The notes under the pieces: model-generated
Told to the model about the DNA's origin: nothing
The model's input: only the letters and a program-made list of their open reading frames with translations
Databases searched by the model: none
In this document: positions 26,513 to 35,611 of the stretch, one piece after another
Layout of the letters: every line of letters starts with the position of its first letter
How positions within the stretch are numbered: the stretch's first letter is position 1
Assembly (NCBI RefSeq): GCF_024158915.1
Contig: NZ_JAMZGF010000006.1
Coordinates: 88,787-152,786, forward strand
DNA length: 64,000 nt
Direction of reading: 5' to 3'
Source: Chryseobacterium sp. S0630
GTDB lineage: Bacteria; Bacteroidota; Bacteroidia; Flavobacteriales; Weeksellaceae
Made by a program: the position numbers and the translations under genes

Positions 26513-27877
26513 TCAGGAATGCGCTGGGAATTCCAAAAGAACATTGGTTCCCACATTGACCGCAGAATCAATTTTCATCACAATATGATGATGATCAAAA
26601 ATGCTTTTTGAAAGTGATAAACCAATTCCACTGCCTTTTACAGTATCTACATTTTTTCCTCTGTAAAAAGTTTCAGATATTTTCACAAGGTCATCAGCCG
26701 GAATTCCTCTTCCTTCATCTTTGACTTCGATATACAACTGATTGGCCTTTTCTGATAATGTAATCACAACAGGTTTATCAAAGGAATATTTAATCGCATT
26801 TTCTACAATATTATACAGCGCAAGATACAGCAGCGTTTCGTTTCCTGGAAATTCCAGTAAAGCAGGTTTCGTTACCTGAAGCTGTATTTTAATGGATGAA
26901 TGGTTTTCTTTTGCTTTAGGTTCTAATTTTTCATAAATCTTCCAGATCAGCTCATCTACTCTCATCGGTTTGTGAGAAGACTCAAGCTTTGTCATTCCGG
27001 ACATCAGCAAAAGATTGTTGAGAATATTTTCAATCTCATATACATTTTCCAATGACTCTTTGGCCACTTCCTTATATTCTTCCGGTGTACGGTCTTTTTG
27101 GGCAAAGACTTCCAGGTTTCCTGAAATAGCGGCTAAAGGTGTTTTAAATTCATGAGAAACATAATTGATAAAGTTCTGCTGCAAGAGTACATTTTCTGAA
27201 ATTCTGCCCAGCAGTTTATTATAGGATTTTATCAGATCTTCAATCTCGTCATTGGTATTGGTAGAAGTAATGATTGCCGTAGAAATGTTATTATATTCCA
27301 CTTTATTGATCCGTTCTACTACATTGGAAATAGGTTTATAAACCACTTTAGAAAGGTATCTGCTCAGAAAATAAATTGCCAGCAGCCCAATCAGCAATAC
27401 GGAAAGCATGATAATAGCCAATCTCAGGATCTGCGACTGGAAAGAGTCGTTGGAAGATTTCACAAAAACAACAAAGTCTCCCTGATTGTCCGGATAAAAA
27501 ATCCCATAATAGAATTGATTATCAGACATAAACTGTATTCCTTTGTTATTTCGGACAGCCTGTAAATGAGAAGGTTTTATATTCTTATCATTCAGATTGT
27601 GTCCAAAAGTAACTTCATTATTCTGATTGTAAACCGCTACCCTGTTATTCTGAATCAGGTGATTGTATTCTTTTTTGATCTGAGCATGACGGTCTTTCGG
27701 GAGTTCATCTTTTTCTAGATAATAAATAGCAGAAATAAGAGCCGTATTTCTAAGCTTTTCAAAATAAAAAATTTTGGTACTGTCATAATACGCAAAGAAT
27801 ATCACCGCTGATATGATGATAGAAACGATGCCGAATGACAGGCTTGAAATAAGGGTAAATCTGTTTCTGAGCGTCAT
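26513..27877 (-). CDS. Sensor histidine kinase of an OmpR-type system
   Basis: The 454-residue kinase has TM1 at about residues 12-30, a short extracytoplasmic sensor region (about 31-152), TM2 at about 153-172, a HAMP domain, the phospho-accepting H-box YVSHEFKTPLAAISGN (about 240), and the N, G1 and G2 boxes (ENAIKYS, DEGRGIP, GSGIGLSLSKS). It is transcribed with the response regulator, 2 bp downstream of it, and the same-strand metal efflux operon follows, so sensing metal or envelope stress to induce efflux is the likely role. The sensor region has no His/Cys metal cluster that I can see. Confidence 0.92.
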   Translation of the reverse strand: MTLRNRFTLISSLSFGIVSIIISAVIFFAYYDSTKIFYFEKLRNTALISAIYYLEKDELPKDRHAQIKKEYNHLIQNNRVAVYNQNNEVTFGHNLNDKNIKPSHLQAVRNNKGIQFMSDNQFYYGIFYPDNQGDFVVFVKSSNDSFQSQILRLAIIMLSVLLIGLLAIYFLSRYLSKVVYKPISNVVERINKVEYNNISTAIITSTNTNDEIEDLIKSYNKLLGRISENVLLQQNFINYVSHEFKTPLAAISGNLEVFAQKDRTPEEYKEVAKESLENVYEIENILNNLLLMSGMTKLESSHKPMRVDELIWKIYEKLEPKAKENHSSIKIQLQVTKPALLEFPGNETLLYLALYNIVENAIKYSFDKPVVITLSEKANQLYIEVKDEGRGIPADDLVKISETFYRGKNVDTVKGSGIGLSLSKSIFDHHHIVMKIDSAVNVGTNVLLEFPAHS

Positions 27878-27879
27878 TT

Positions 27880-28554
27880 TCAGTCTTTGATCAAATATCC
27901 GGTTCCTTTTACTGTATGAATAATTTTCTGTTCAGTTTCATCAATCTTGTTGCGGACATAGGAAATATAAACATCCACTACATTGGTTGTATTATCAAAA
28001 TCAATTCCCCATACCTTATGCAAAATCTGGGTTCTGCTCAATACTTTATTTTTATTCTCCATCAGGAAAGTAAACAATTTGTATTCCGTAGGGGAAAATT
28101 CTATTTCCTTATCATTCTGAGTTACTTTATGAAGATCGGTATCAATCACGATATTTCCACATGATAAATATTGATCCTCCTTTTGGTAGCTCATTTTATT
28201 TCTTCTGGTTAAAGCTTTAATCCTTGAAATCAGTTCTTCAAAGTGAAAAGGTTTTGATAAATAATCATCAGCACCCATATCAAGCATTTTGATTTTATCA
28301 TCAGGACTGTTCAGGGCACTTAAAACCAAAATCGGGGTATAATTTCCTTTAAATCTGATAATCTGGGTAAGCTGCATCCCATCCAGTCCGGGAAGCATGA
28401 TATCCATTAAAATAATATCAAAATCATAGGTATGAAGAAGCTCACGTGCCTTTTCACCGGAATCTGCAAGGGTCGTATTATAGCCGGCCTCAGAAAGGCC
28501 TTTAATCAGAAAATTGCTGATTCTTTGATCATCTTCTACCAACAAAATATTCAT
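27880..28554 (-). CDS. OmpR-family response regulator
   Basis: The 224-residue regulator has a receiver domain (acidic pocket E7-D8-D9, phospho-acceptor D51 in LMDIMLPGLDG, K of LSKPFHFEEL) and a winged-helix output domain with EFSPTEYKLFTFLMENKNKVLSR and IHTVKGTGYLI at the end. It precedes its kinase by 2 bp, and both lie upstream of the czcCBA-type genes on the same strand. By analogy with CzcRS and CusRS it probably activates the efflux operon; this is inference from gene order. Confidence 0.93.
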   Translation of the reverse strand: MNILLVEDDQRISNFLIKGLSEAGYNTTLADSGEKARELLHTYDFDIILMDIMLPGLDGMQLTQIIRFKGNYTPILVLSALNSPDDKIKMLDMGADDYLSKPFHFEELISRIKALTRRNKMSYQKEDQYLSCGNIVIDTDLHKVTQNDKEIEFSPTEYKLFTFLMENKNKVLSRTQILHKVWGIDFDNTTNVVDVYISYVRNKIDETEQKIIHTVKGTGYLIKD

Positions 28555-28684
28555 AAGTCTCTGAAATTTCCCATAAATATAAGTATTCTTGTTCAGAAAG
28601 GAAGCCGGAGGCTGGAAGATAGAAGTAATAGAATTTTATAAAACAATTGTTTCCCAATTTATTCAACTTTAAAAAACATTGAAA

Positions 28685-29125
28685 TTAATTAACCTGAGTT
28701 CGGGTTAAGTAAAGTAATATTGAAGGCGGGAAGCGAGAAGCGGGAAGCTGGAAGAAATAGGATGTACATAATTATTTTTAGTTATAAAATTACAGTCGCT
28801 TCACAAGTAAATACAGAAGTTGTTTCAACTTATCAAAAAAAATTGGATATCTATAAAAACCATTAAGAAGGATTTAAGAAATAAAGTATAGTTAAGATGA
28901 ATCATTCTGATTTTAAGCTTAAAGCGAAGCTCATCTTAATACTCTCAACACCTTAATACATCTTAATGTTTCAATAAACAAAAGTTTAAACAAATTGAAA
29001 TTGACTCTTAAAAAAGAGAAACAGCCATTGTTGATGCTCTTCACACCTTCCTTCTTCCAGCTCCCAGCCCCCAGCTTCAAAACCATCTCAATCAGAAATT
29101 CTTATCCCGAACTCAGATTAATTAA
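28685..29125. repeat. 441-bp element with 20-bp terminal inverted repeats
   Basis: The left end ttaattaacctgagttcggg (28685-28704) and the right end (29106-29125) are inverted copies differing at one base. Inside each end lie Pu-rich and Py-rich blocks (gaagctggaagaa against ttcttccagctcc) that also pair. A further outer pair (ggaagccggaggctggaag near 28600 against the Py-rich block near 29175) extends the nesting. No transposase ORF is present; the longest internal frame is 67 codons and not convincing. It fills most of the 650-bp gap between the regulator and rmuC. Confidence 0.65.
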
Positions 29126-29207
29126 AAAACAGTCAGTTCTTTTTTGCACAGAAGTAACTTCCAGCATCCCTCTTCCTTCTTCCAGCCTTTTTTCATAATT
29201 TTGAAAC

Positions 29208-30713
29208 ATGGAGATGATATATTTAATTATTGGACTGATTGCCGGTGGTGTACTGGGCGCTGTGATATTATATTTTGCCTTGAAATCATCAATGGTTTCA
29301 AGAAGTTCTTATGATACACTGAACACCTTATCCATAAAAAACCAGTCTGATCTTGAAAATTCAAACCTAAAAATTCAGGAACTTCATCAGAATATCAATA
29401 AAGAAAAAGAAGCCAATATGCTGCAGCAGGATCTGCTGGATGACCTGAAAAATGAATTTTCTAAAATATCTGCCGAATATTCATCTTTAAATCTTCAGTT
29501 TCAGGAATTGAAACAAACCCATCAGAGACAGACTTCTCAGATAGACACTCACATTCTTGAAAAGCAGACTCTTTTTGCAAAAAACTCTGAACTTTCTGCC
29601 AAAAATGAGGGTCTTCAACAATCTCTTGACACCCAGAAAGAAGAAATCGTCAAGATTCAGGAAGATTCTAAACTTCAGTTTGAAAACCTTGCCAATAAAA
29701 TTTTAGAAGAAAAAACTGAAAAGTTTACTGCCTTAAATCAAAATAACTTAAAAAATATCCTTGAACCTTTTCAGGAGAAAATCGCGGATTTAAAAAATAA
29801 AGTCAACGAAGCCTACGAAAAGGAAAATAAAGAACGTTTCTCTCTAGCTGAAAAAGTAAAAGAACTGGCGGAACTGAACCAGCAGATTTCCGAAGATGCC
29901 AAAAAACTGACCCGTGCCTTGAAAGGAGAAAGCAAAACCCAGGGAAACTGGGGCGAGATGATTCTGGAAAGTATTCTTGAAAAATCAGGATTGGTAAAAG
30001 GAAGAGAATATTTCCTCGAGCATGAATTGCGTGATGAAGACAATAAAGCTTTATTCTCAGAATTCTCCGGAAAGAAAATGCGTCCTGATGCCGTTGTAAA
30101 ATACCCTGACGAAAGGAATGTTATTATTGATTCAAAAGTATCTCTGACTGCTTTTACAGAATTGGTAGACGAAACCGATGCAGATGTCTACGCTATAAAA
30201 CTAAGCCAGCATCTTGGATCTATCAAAAACCATATTAATCAACTCAGTCAAAAAGCATATGATGATTATGGAAAATCATTGGATTTCGTGATGATGTTTA
30301 TTCCCAGCGAACCGGCTTATATTGCAGCAATGCAGGCAGACCAAAACCTTTGGAACTATGCCTATGAAAGAAGAATTCTTTTGCTTAACCCAAGTAATCT
30401 GATTACTTCTCTTAAGCTGATTGCCGATCTTTGGAAACGCGAATATCAAAACCGAAATTCTATTGAAATTGCTGATCGTGGAGCCAGACTCTATGACAAA
30501 TTCGTAGGTTTTGTAGAAAACCTGGAAAAAGTAGGCAGAAATCTGGATCAGGCGAAAAACGTATTCAATGATGCCTACAAACAGCTTCACACCGGAAATG
30601 ACAACCTGGTGATCCAGACTCAGAAATTGAAGTCATTAGGAATAAAAAATAAAAAAGACCTGCCTCAAAGTCTTATCGACAACGGCAATCTTATTGAACC
30701 ATCAGAAAGCTAA
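29208..30713 (+). CDS. rmuC: DNA recombination protein RmuC
   Basis: The 501-residue protein has an N-terminal membrane anchor (about residues 4-24), a long coiled coil (about 35-220) and the RmuC nuclease-like domain (about 235-430), with GNWGEMILESILEKSGL, MRPDAVVKYPDERNVIIDSKVSL and FVMMFIPSEPAY. The PDAVV...IIDSK block has the D...DxK form of the restriction-endonuclease fold. In E. coli, RmuC limits inversions at short inverted repeats, which is notable given the inverted repeats just upstream. The LytTR gene follows 12 bp downstream. Confidence 0.94.
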   Translation: MEMIYLIIGLIAGGVLGAVILYFALKSSMVSRSSYDTLNTLSIKNQSDLENSNLKIQELHQNINKEKEANMLQQDLLDDLKNEFSKISAEYSSLNLQFQELKQTHQRQTSQIDTHILEKQTLFAKNSELSAKNEGLQQSLDTQKEEIVKIQEDSKLQFENLANKILEEKTEKFTALNQNNLKNILEPFQEKIADLKNKVNEAYEKENKERFSLAEKVKELAELNQQISEDAKKLTRALKGESKTQGNWGEMILESILEKSGLVKGREYFLEHELRDEDNKALFSEFSGKKMRPDAVVKYPDERNVIIDSKVSLTAFTELVDETDADVYAIKLSQHLGSIKNHINQLSQKAYDDYGKSLDFVMMFIPSEPAYIAAMQADQNLWNYAYERRILLLNPSNLITSLKLIADLWKREYQNRNSIEIADRGARLYDKFVGFVENLEKVGRNLDQAKNVFNDAYKQLHTGNDNLVIQTQKLKSLGIKNKKDLPQSLIDNGNLIEPSES

Positions 30714-30725
30714 ATCCCAGGTTTT

Positions 30726-31565
30726 ATGTTTTCATTTACAGCATATCCATACCCCAAATCCGAATCTTTCAAAGAAATTTTCGTTTCTTCATTGGGGGCA
30801 GGAGTTGCTGTCTATTTGTTTCTGATTATTTTTCAGCCTTTTGGCACCGAAAACTTCCAACATCCTTACAAGTTTTTACTACTTTTCCCCTATTGCATTA
30901 TTTTTGGAATGGCATTTTTTATTGCTAATCTTATGACTTCCCGTTTCAGCAACTGGAATATTGGTGCGGAGTTTTTAAAAATAATTCTCATTCTATTCCT
31001 GAGCTCTGTTCTATCCTATTTTTACAATTCATTATTCTTGAGCCATGTAGCACTGGATCTTGGCAATTATTTCTACATGTTCTTATATTCTCTTGCAATC
31101 GGTATTCCGGTTTCAATCATCTATATTTTATCACGGTACATCTATTTAAAGAATATTCATGAAAAGAAAGCCCTCGATATTTCTCAACATCTTCCCGTTT
31201 CAGCTTCTGAACAACGACAAAATCTGTTAAAAATATCAGCCCAGAATACCGAGCTTATCATGAATGAAAAAGATTTTCTTTGCGTTCAGTCTATGGAAAA
31301 TTACTGTACATTTTACTTTCTAGAGAATAATAGCGTACAAAAAACATTGATCAGAATAAGTTTAGCCAGTGTTTTACAACAAATTGAAACAGATTCTGTT
31401 AAAAAATGCCATCGTTCTTATATTGTCAATCTTGGAAGGGTAAAAAATCTCAAAGGAAATGCTCAGGGTTATAAATTAATCCTTCCTGAAATCGATTTTG
31501 AAATCCCTGTTTCAAGGAGTTTCATTTCTTCAATTATTCCTCAATTGCAACAGCAGCATTCATAA
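30726..31565 (+). CDS. Membrane-anchored LytTR-family transcription regulator
   Basis: The 279-residue protein has four membrane helices at about residues 18-135, a short linker and a C-terminal LytTR DNA-binding domain (about 170-279) with FLCVQSMENYCTFYF, KKCHRSYIVNLGRVKNLKGNAQGYKL and IPVSRSF. No receiver domain is present, so it is a one-component regulator tethered to the membrane. It lies 12 bp after rmuC on the same strand. The signal and targets are unknown. Confidence 0.88.
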   Translation: MFSFTAYPYPKSESFKEIFVSSLGAGVAVYLFLIIFQPFGTENFQHPYKFLLLFPYCIIFGMAFFIANLMTSRFSNWNIGAEFLKIILILFLSSVLSYFYNSLFLSHVALDLGNYFYMFLYSLAIGIPVSIIYILSRYIYLKNIHEKKALDISQHLPVSASEQRQNLLKISAQNTELIMNEKDFLCVQSMENYCTFYFLENNSVQKTLIRISLASVLQQIETDSVKKCHRSYIVNLGRVKNLKGNAQGYKLILPEIDFEIPVSRSFISSIIPQLQQQHS

Positions 31566-31655
31566 TTTTTGTCATTCGTCACTATTCTTTGTCATTGATC
31601 ACATTAACTTGAAAGCATTGATTTAAAGCTACATTTTTGCTCAAAATTAACAGAC

Positions 31656-32447
31656 ATGAGCAAAAATATCCGCTTCTTTTTCATCTTTATTCTAGGGTTT
31701 ACAGCCTATTATTTCTTCGATTTTCTCTTTTTTAGAACCATACAGACTTTCTCAAAAGATTTGTTTCACAGTAAAGCAATAGCCCATATAATTGCTTACT
31801 CCGTGACTTTAGTCCCATTAATCGTTACGCTAAAAATTCTATTTCCAAAAAGAAACATTTCAGACCTGTTTTCATTAGATAAACCTATTTTCAAAGGTTT
31901 CACTTTAGCTCTTATCAGTACTCTTCCTATGTTGATTGGATATGTGATTCATTTTAAAATAATCAGTAAAATAAATTTTGAAACGTTATTTATCAACACA
32001 TTATCTTCAGCATTTTTTGAAGAGATTATTTTCAGAGCTTTTCTTATCGGAATACTATATCGGTTTACCAGACTCGGATTTTTATCATCTGCCTTATTAG
32101 GTTCATTGTTATTTGCACAGGTACATTTATACCAAAGTCAGAACTTAATAGAGCTTACCGAGATATTTGCCATTACATTTTTAGGATCAGTATTCTTTGC
32201 CTGGGCATATTTTGAATCGGAATACAACTTATGGACCGCAATCTTCCTTCATTTCTTTATGAATCTGTATTGGGAAATCTTTAATGTATCAGAAAACGTT
32301 TCCGGGAATCTATATGGAAATATCTATAAATTCCTATCCATTGCCGTCCTGATCTTAGCGGTCATCTATTATAAAAGGAAAAATAAAACTCCAATGGAGG
32401 TCACATGGAAAAAGCTTTTTATCAAAACCAGAGAAGTTCAATCATAA
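31656..32447 (+). CDS. CPBP-family intramembrane glutamic protease
   Basis: The 263-residue polytopic protein has about eight membrane helices. It has the Abi/CAAX-protease motifs in order: FFEEIIFRAFLIG (EExxxR, about residue 122), FAQVHLY (second motif His, about 157) and HFFMNLYW (HxxxN/H, about 200). Relatives include eukaryotic Rce1 and bacterial proteins tied to bacteriocin self-immunity, so an endopeptidase role is likely but the substrate is unknown. It is flanked by lytTR and SpoU-family genes on the same strand. Confidence 0.88.
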   Translation: MSKNIRFFFIFILGFTAYYFFDFLFFRTIQTFSKDLFHSKAIAHIIAYSVTLVPLIVTLKILFPKRNISDLFSLDKPIFKGFTLALISTLPMLIGYVIHFKIISKINFETLFINTLSSAFFEEIIFRAFLIGILYRFTRLGFLSSALLGSLLFAQVHLYQSQNLIELTEIFAITFLGSVFFAWAYFESEYNLWTAIFLHFFMNLYWEIFNVSENVSGNLYGNIYKFLSIAVLILAVIYYKRKNKTPMEVTWKKLFIKTREVQS

Positions 32448-32467
32448 ATTTTGCATAATTTTGCAGC

Positions 32468-33235
32468 ATGTTGATAGAAAGTTTTCAAAACGATAAAATA
32501 AAAAATGTCACTAAGCTCCTTACTGACAACAGGTTTCGTAAAAAATCAAAAGTTTTTGTAGTAGAAGGCCAGCAGGAAAATGAAAGAGCCATACAGTATG
32601 ATTTTGAACCGTTGGAGTTCTTTATCTCTGAAAATATCTTTAAAGGAACACTTCCCAATGGAAAAATCCATTATGTAAGTGAAAAAGTATATGAAAAAAT
32701 AGCTTACAGAGGTAGTTCTGAAGGGATTATCGGAATCTACCATGCAAAAGAAAATTCACTTTCTTCATTTGTTCCTAAAAAAGATTCTACGGTAATTATT
32801 GTTGAAGGTGTAGAAAAACCAGGAAATCTTGGCGCTATTTTAAGAAGTTGTGAAGCTTTTGGAGTGGATGCTTTGATTGTTGCTGATGGGAAAACTGATT
32901 TTTACAATCCCAATGTCATCAGATCCAGTGTTGGCTGCCTTTTTGGGATGGAAGTCTATCAGGCTGAGAATGAAGAAACCTTGGAATTCCTGCAAAAAAA
33001 CAGCTTCAATATCTACACAACGCTTATGGACGAAAGTGCTGAAGATCTTTATAAGAGAGATTTCAAGCAGCGTTCAGCAGTATTATTCGGGACGGAACAT
33101 TCAGGATTGAGTGATTTCTGGATTGGAAAAGGAAAAAACACTTTAATTCCGATGGCTGGAAGTATTGATTCTTTGAACCTGAGTAATGCGGTAGCTATTA
33201 CCTGTTATGAATCTTTGAAACAGAAGAAAGGATAA
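32468..33235 (+). CDS. TrmH/SpoU-family RNA 2'-O-methyltransferase
   Basis: The 255-residue enzyme transfers a methyl group from SAM to a ribose 2'-hydroxyl in rRNA or tRNA. An N-terminal substrate-binding domain (about residues 10-90, with FVVEGQQENERAI) is followed by the SPOUT knot with motif 1 NLGAILRSCEAFGVD, motif 2 LFGTEHSGLS and motif 3 IPMAGSIDSLNLSNAVAI. The exact nucleotide cannot be told from sequence; it resembles the RlmB/TsnR-type subgroup. A TAATTTTG element at 32456-32463 is only 5 bp before the ATG, which would give a nearly leaderless transcript if used. Confidence 0.92.
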   Translation: MLIESFQNDKIKNVTKLLTDNRFRKKSKVFVVEGQQENERAIQYDFEPLEFFISENIFKGTLPNGKIHYVSEKVYEKIAYRGSSEGIIGIYHAKENSLSSFVPKKDSTVIIVEGVEKPGNLGAILRSCEAFGVDALIVADGKTDFYNPNVIRSSVGCLFGMEVYQAENEETLEFLQKNSFNIYTTLMDESAEDLYKRDFKQRSAVLFGTEHSGLSDFWIGKGKNTLIPMAGSIDSLNLSNAVAITCYESLKQKKG

Positions 33236-33260
33236 ATCCTATATAACTTTTTATAATAGA

Positions 33261-33288
33261 GATTGCTTCGCCTTCGGCTCGCAATGAC
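33261..33288. repeat. Short GC-rich palindromic repeat
   Basis: attgc...gcaat arms enclose cttcgccttcggct, in the style of the short gattgcttcg...cgcaatgac repeats dispersed in flavobacterial intergenic DNA. It could fold as a hairpin after the methyltransferase gene. Confidence 0.45.
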
Positions 33289-33296
33289 TAAGCATA

Positions 33297-33325
33297 AAAA
33301 AACCGTTTCACTGGGTGAAACGGTT
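33297..33325 (-). terminator. Terminator of the Ala-rich lipoprotein gene
   Basis: The stem aaccgtttcac/gtgaaacggtt has a 3-base loop and a T run on the minus strand. It can also act on the plus strand. Confidence 0.8.
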
Positions 33326-33351
33326 CTTTTATTGTTAAGCGTATGCTAGAA

Positions 33352-33681
33352 TTATTTCTTAGCAGCATCTTTAGCAGCATCAGCAGCTCCTTTAGCAGCA
33401 TCAGCAGCTCCTTTAGCAGCGTCAGCAGCTCCTTTAGCAGCATCTTTAGCAACTTCAGCACCAGCAGCAGTAGTAGCAGCAGCAGCATCTTTAGTAGCTT
33501 CTACAGCAGTAGTTGCAGCAGAATCAACAACTTTAGCAGCTGAATCAGAAACTACAGCAGCAGAATCAGCTACAGTAGCAGCAGCAGAATCAGTTGTACC
33601 TTCAGTAGCAGTAGCTTCAGTTTTTTTACAAGCAACTAGAGAGATTGCAGCGATAGCAGCTACGAATAATGACTTTTTCAT
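33352..33681 (-). CDS. Alanine-rich repeat lipoprotein
   Basis: The 109-residue product has a lipoprotein signal (ISLVAC, Cys about residue 18). The mature part is almost only Ala, Lys, Asp, Thr, Ser and Val. The C-terminal third is a run of seven-residue units (AAKGAAD) encoded by a 21-bp tandem repeat around 33363-33441. It is probably a long amphipathic helix in the periplasm or at the outer membrane, reminiscent of LEA-like or Lpp-like helices. No enzymatic function is expected. The repeat could vary in copy number without shifting frame. Confidence 0.75.
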   Translation of the reverse strand: MKKSLFVAAIAAISLVACKKTEATATEGTTDSAAATVADSAAVVSDSAAKVVDSAATTAVEATKDAAAATTAAGAEVAKDAAKGAADAAKGAADAAKGAADAAKDAAKK

Positions 33682-33864
33682 AATAAATTAAATTTAATTT
33701 TGTTAATATTGTTTTATAAAATTTTCTTCTGTTCTGTTATTTGAACAAGACAAAGGTAGAGCAGTTAGAAAATTTGTCTATGAAAAATAATTGTAATACC
33801 TTTGTAAAATAGTTTTACAAAAAAACATAGCTGATAATCAACAATTTAATTATTTTTTGAAAAA

Positions 33865-35046
33865 TTGACAGATTTAGATCTATTACACTTTGAACAGCTA
33901 AAAAAGGATGTTCAGGGTCAATACTTAAAAGAATATACCCCTTCGCAGGATGACATATCCAAGTGGAAGGGTATAGATATTATATATTTTCAGGAAGACC
34001 TTCGAAAAAAAGCGAAAGGTAACATCAGTGAAAAATCATTTTACACCTACTTTAAAACTTCACCGGTTACTAAACTACCAAGAATAGACATGCTCAATTT
34101 ATTGAGTATTTATGCAGGTTACAACTCATGGTACGATTTCAAAAAGCAGCATCTTTTTGCGGGTGAATTACTTCAGGAAAATGAAAATTTTGACGACGAA
34201 GATCTCGATGAACTTGAAAAAACAGTTTCTGAAGCTCCAGAACTTCCAAAAATTGAATTTCAACCTAAAAAAGTTGAAATAAGGACCCCAGAAAACACTG
34301 ATTTACAAAAATCAAATACTGAAAATCAACAAATTACACAAAACAAGACTACCACAAATGAAGTTGAAATTTCATCGGTTTCGCCTAAGAAAAATTTCTT
34401 CAAAAAGAATGCATGGGCACTTGTCACTTCAGTTTTGATTACCATTACTGGTATCCTTGGATTTAAAGATGTACTTTTTTCAAAAACTTACAAATATTGC
34501 TTCATTGACAAAGACAGAGGAGTTTCTGTAATCAATACCTTAGAAATAATGGTAGTGAAAGAAAATGAATCTCCACTGATGTACAAAATAAAACCTGGTG
34601 AATGCTTTTATTATTCTACCAAAGATAAAAATTTAAAAATGCGAATCAGTGCTCCTTTCTACGAGCCTCTGGAAGTGAACAGAAATCTTGAAAATGCCCC
34701 GGAAGAAGAAAAAATAGAACTAAAGCCGGATGATTATAAGATGGCTGTCTATTATTTCTCTATCAAAGATATCAAAGGAGGAAATCCCGATGAGCAGGTT
34801 GCTCTTATTAAGCAGAAGAGAAACCAGCTGGAGAACCTGATCAGTAACAATGCGGTAATCTATCAGGTATATGATAATGACACTTATGGTATAGAAAGCC
34901 TGAATAAGCAGAAATACATCACTCTGGTAACCACACCAACGACCTCTCTGAAAAACCTGAATGTAATAGAAATGAAAAAGGATAACAAAGGTAAAATTGT
35001 ATCCATCAAATTTAAAATTGCTACCACAGATGAAAAGAATAAGTAA
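33865..35046 (+). CDS. Single-pass membrane protein of unknown function, TTG start
   Basis: The 393-residue product begins at TTG (MTDLDLLHFEQLKKDVQG). The cytosolic N-terminal domain (about residues 1-100) is helical, with FYTYFKTSPVTKLPRIDMLNLLSIYAGYNSWYDFKKQ, which resembles a small DNA- or protein-binding module. A low-complexity linker, one membrane helix (about 178-198) and a beta-rich extracytoplasmic domain follow. The layout, cytosolic module plus anchored sensor domain, suggests a signalling or anti-sigma-like protein, but no known domain is recognised. The next gene starts inside its last codons (17-bp overlap). Confidence 0.7.
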   Translation: MTDLDLLHFEQLKKDVQGQYLKEYTPSQDDISKWKGIDIIYFQEDLRKKAKGNISEKSFYTYFKTSPVTKLPRIDMLNLLSIYAGYNSWYDFKKQHLFAGELLQENENFDDEDLDELEKTVSEAPELPKIEFQPKKVEIRTPENTDLQKSNTENQQITQNKTTTNEVEISSVSPKKNFFKKNAWALVTSVLITITGILGFKDVLFSKTYKYCFIDKDRGVSVINTLEIMVVKENESPLMYKIKPGECFYYSTKDKNLKMRISAPFYEPLEVNRNLENAPEEEKIELKPDDYKMAVYYFSIKDIKGGNPDEQVALIKQKRNQLENLISNNAVIYQVYDNDTYGIESLNKQKYITLVTTPTTSLKNLNVIEMKKDNKGKIVSIKFKIATTDEKNK

Positions 35047-35611
35047 TTTTTTAATTTTCACCGTGCTTCTGACGTTATTTATTGCCTGTAATAATAAGAC
35101 CTCAGAGGTGAGCGACCTCGATAAACTACGAAACAGCAACAATGAAAAAAGCTATCCTGCCGTACAGATGGATAGTATGCAGGCGATTAATTCCATCACC
35201 AAACAGAAAGTTCAGGAGCTTCTTGATCTGTCTACCTTATATCTTAGCGGAAACAGAAATACAGAAATAGATACCGTGATTTATTCACAAATGGAAAGTT
35301 ATTTCCACAAACCGGACTCTCTTACCTTCAAAACATTGCTGAAAGAGCTTGACAGCATGAAAGCAAAAACAGCCAAGGTGAGCAATCTGAATGTTTATAA
35401 AGAGTTTTATAAAAAGGATACATTAGACTATGCCAAGTTCAATGTAGAATACTTTGACAATAAAAATAAGTCGCTGGGAAGCTTTGAAAAGAATGCACAG
35501 TATATCCTGCTTTCTACTTCCAAGCTTAAAAAGGAATTTAAATTTTACTTTTTGGATTTTTATTCCAAACCGCTTAAGAAAGACAGTACTTCAGTAGGAG
35601 TAACCAAATAG
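35030..35611 (+). CDS. Lipoprotein of unknown function
   Basis: The start chosen at 35030 gives 193 residues beginning with a lipoprotein signal (ISNFLIFTVLLTLFIAC, lipobox FIAC); a start 33 bp upstream would spoil it. The mature protein is polar, helical at first (DSMQAINSITKQKVQELLDLS) then beta-rich (YAKFNVEYFDNKNKS). It overlaps the upstream membrane-protein gene by 17 bp, so the two are almost certainly translated together and may interact across the membrane. Its 3' end overlaps the convergent folate enzyme gene by 52 bp. Confidence 0.7.
   Translation: MKRISNFLIFTVLLTLFIACNNKTSEVSDLDKLRNSNNEKSYPAVQMDSMQAINSITKQKVQELLDLSTLYLSGNRNTEIDTVIYSQMESYFHKPDSLTFKTLLKELDSMKAKTAKVSNLNVYKEFYKKDTLDYAKFNVEYFDNKNKSLGSFEKNAQYILLSTSKLKKEFKFYFLDFYSKPLKKDSTSVGVTK

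Noticed and set aside
28995..29198. 67-codon ORF inside and beyond the inverted-repeat element
   Set aside because: It has no recognisable domain, runs through the repeat arm, and its composition follows the Py-rich repeat.
33288..33543. Ser-rich and Leu-rich ORFs antisense to and shifted from the Ala-rich lipoprotein
   Set aside because: They are other-frame readings of its 21-bp repeat. The lipoprotein frame has a signal peptide, lipobox and terminator.
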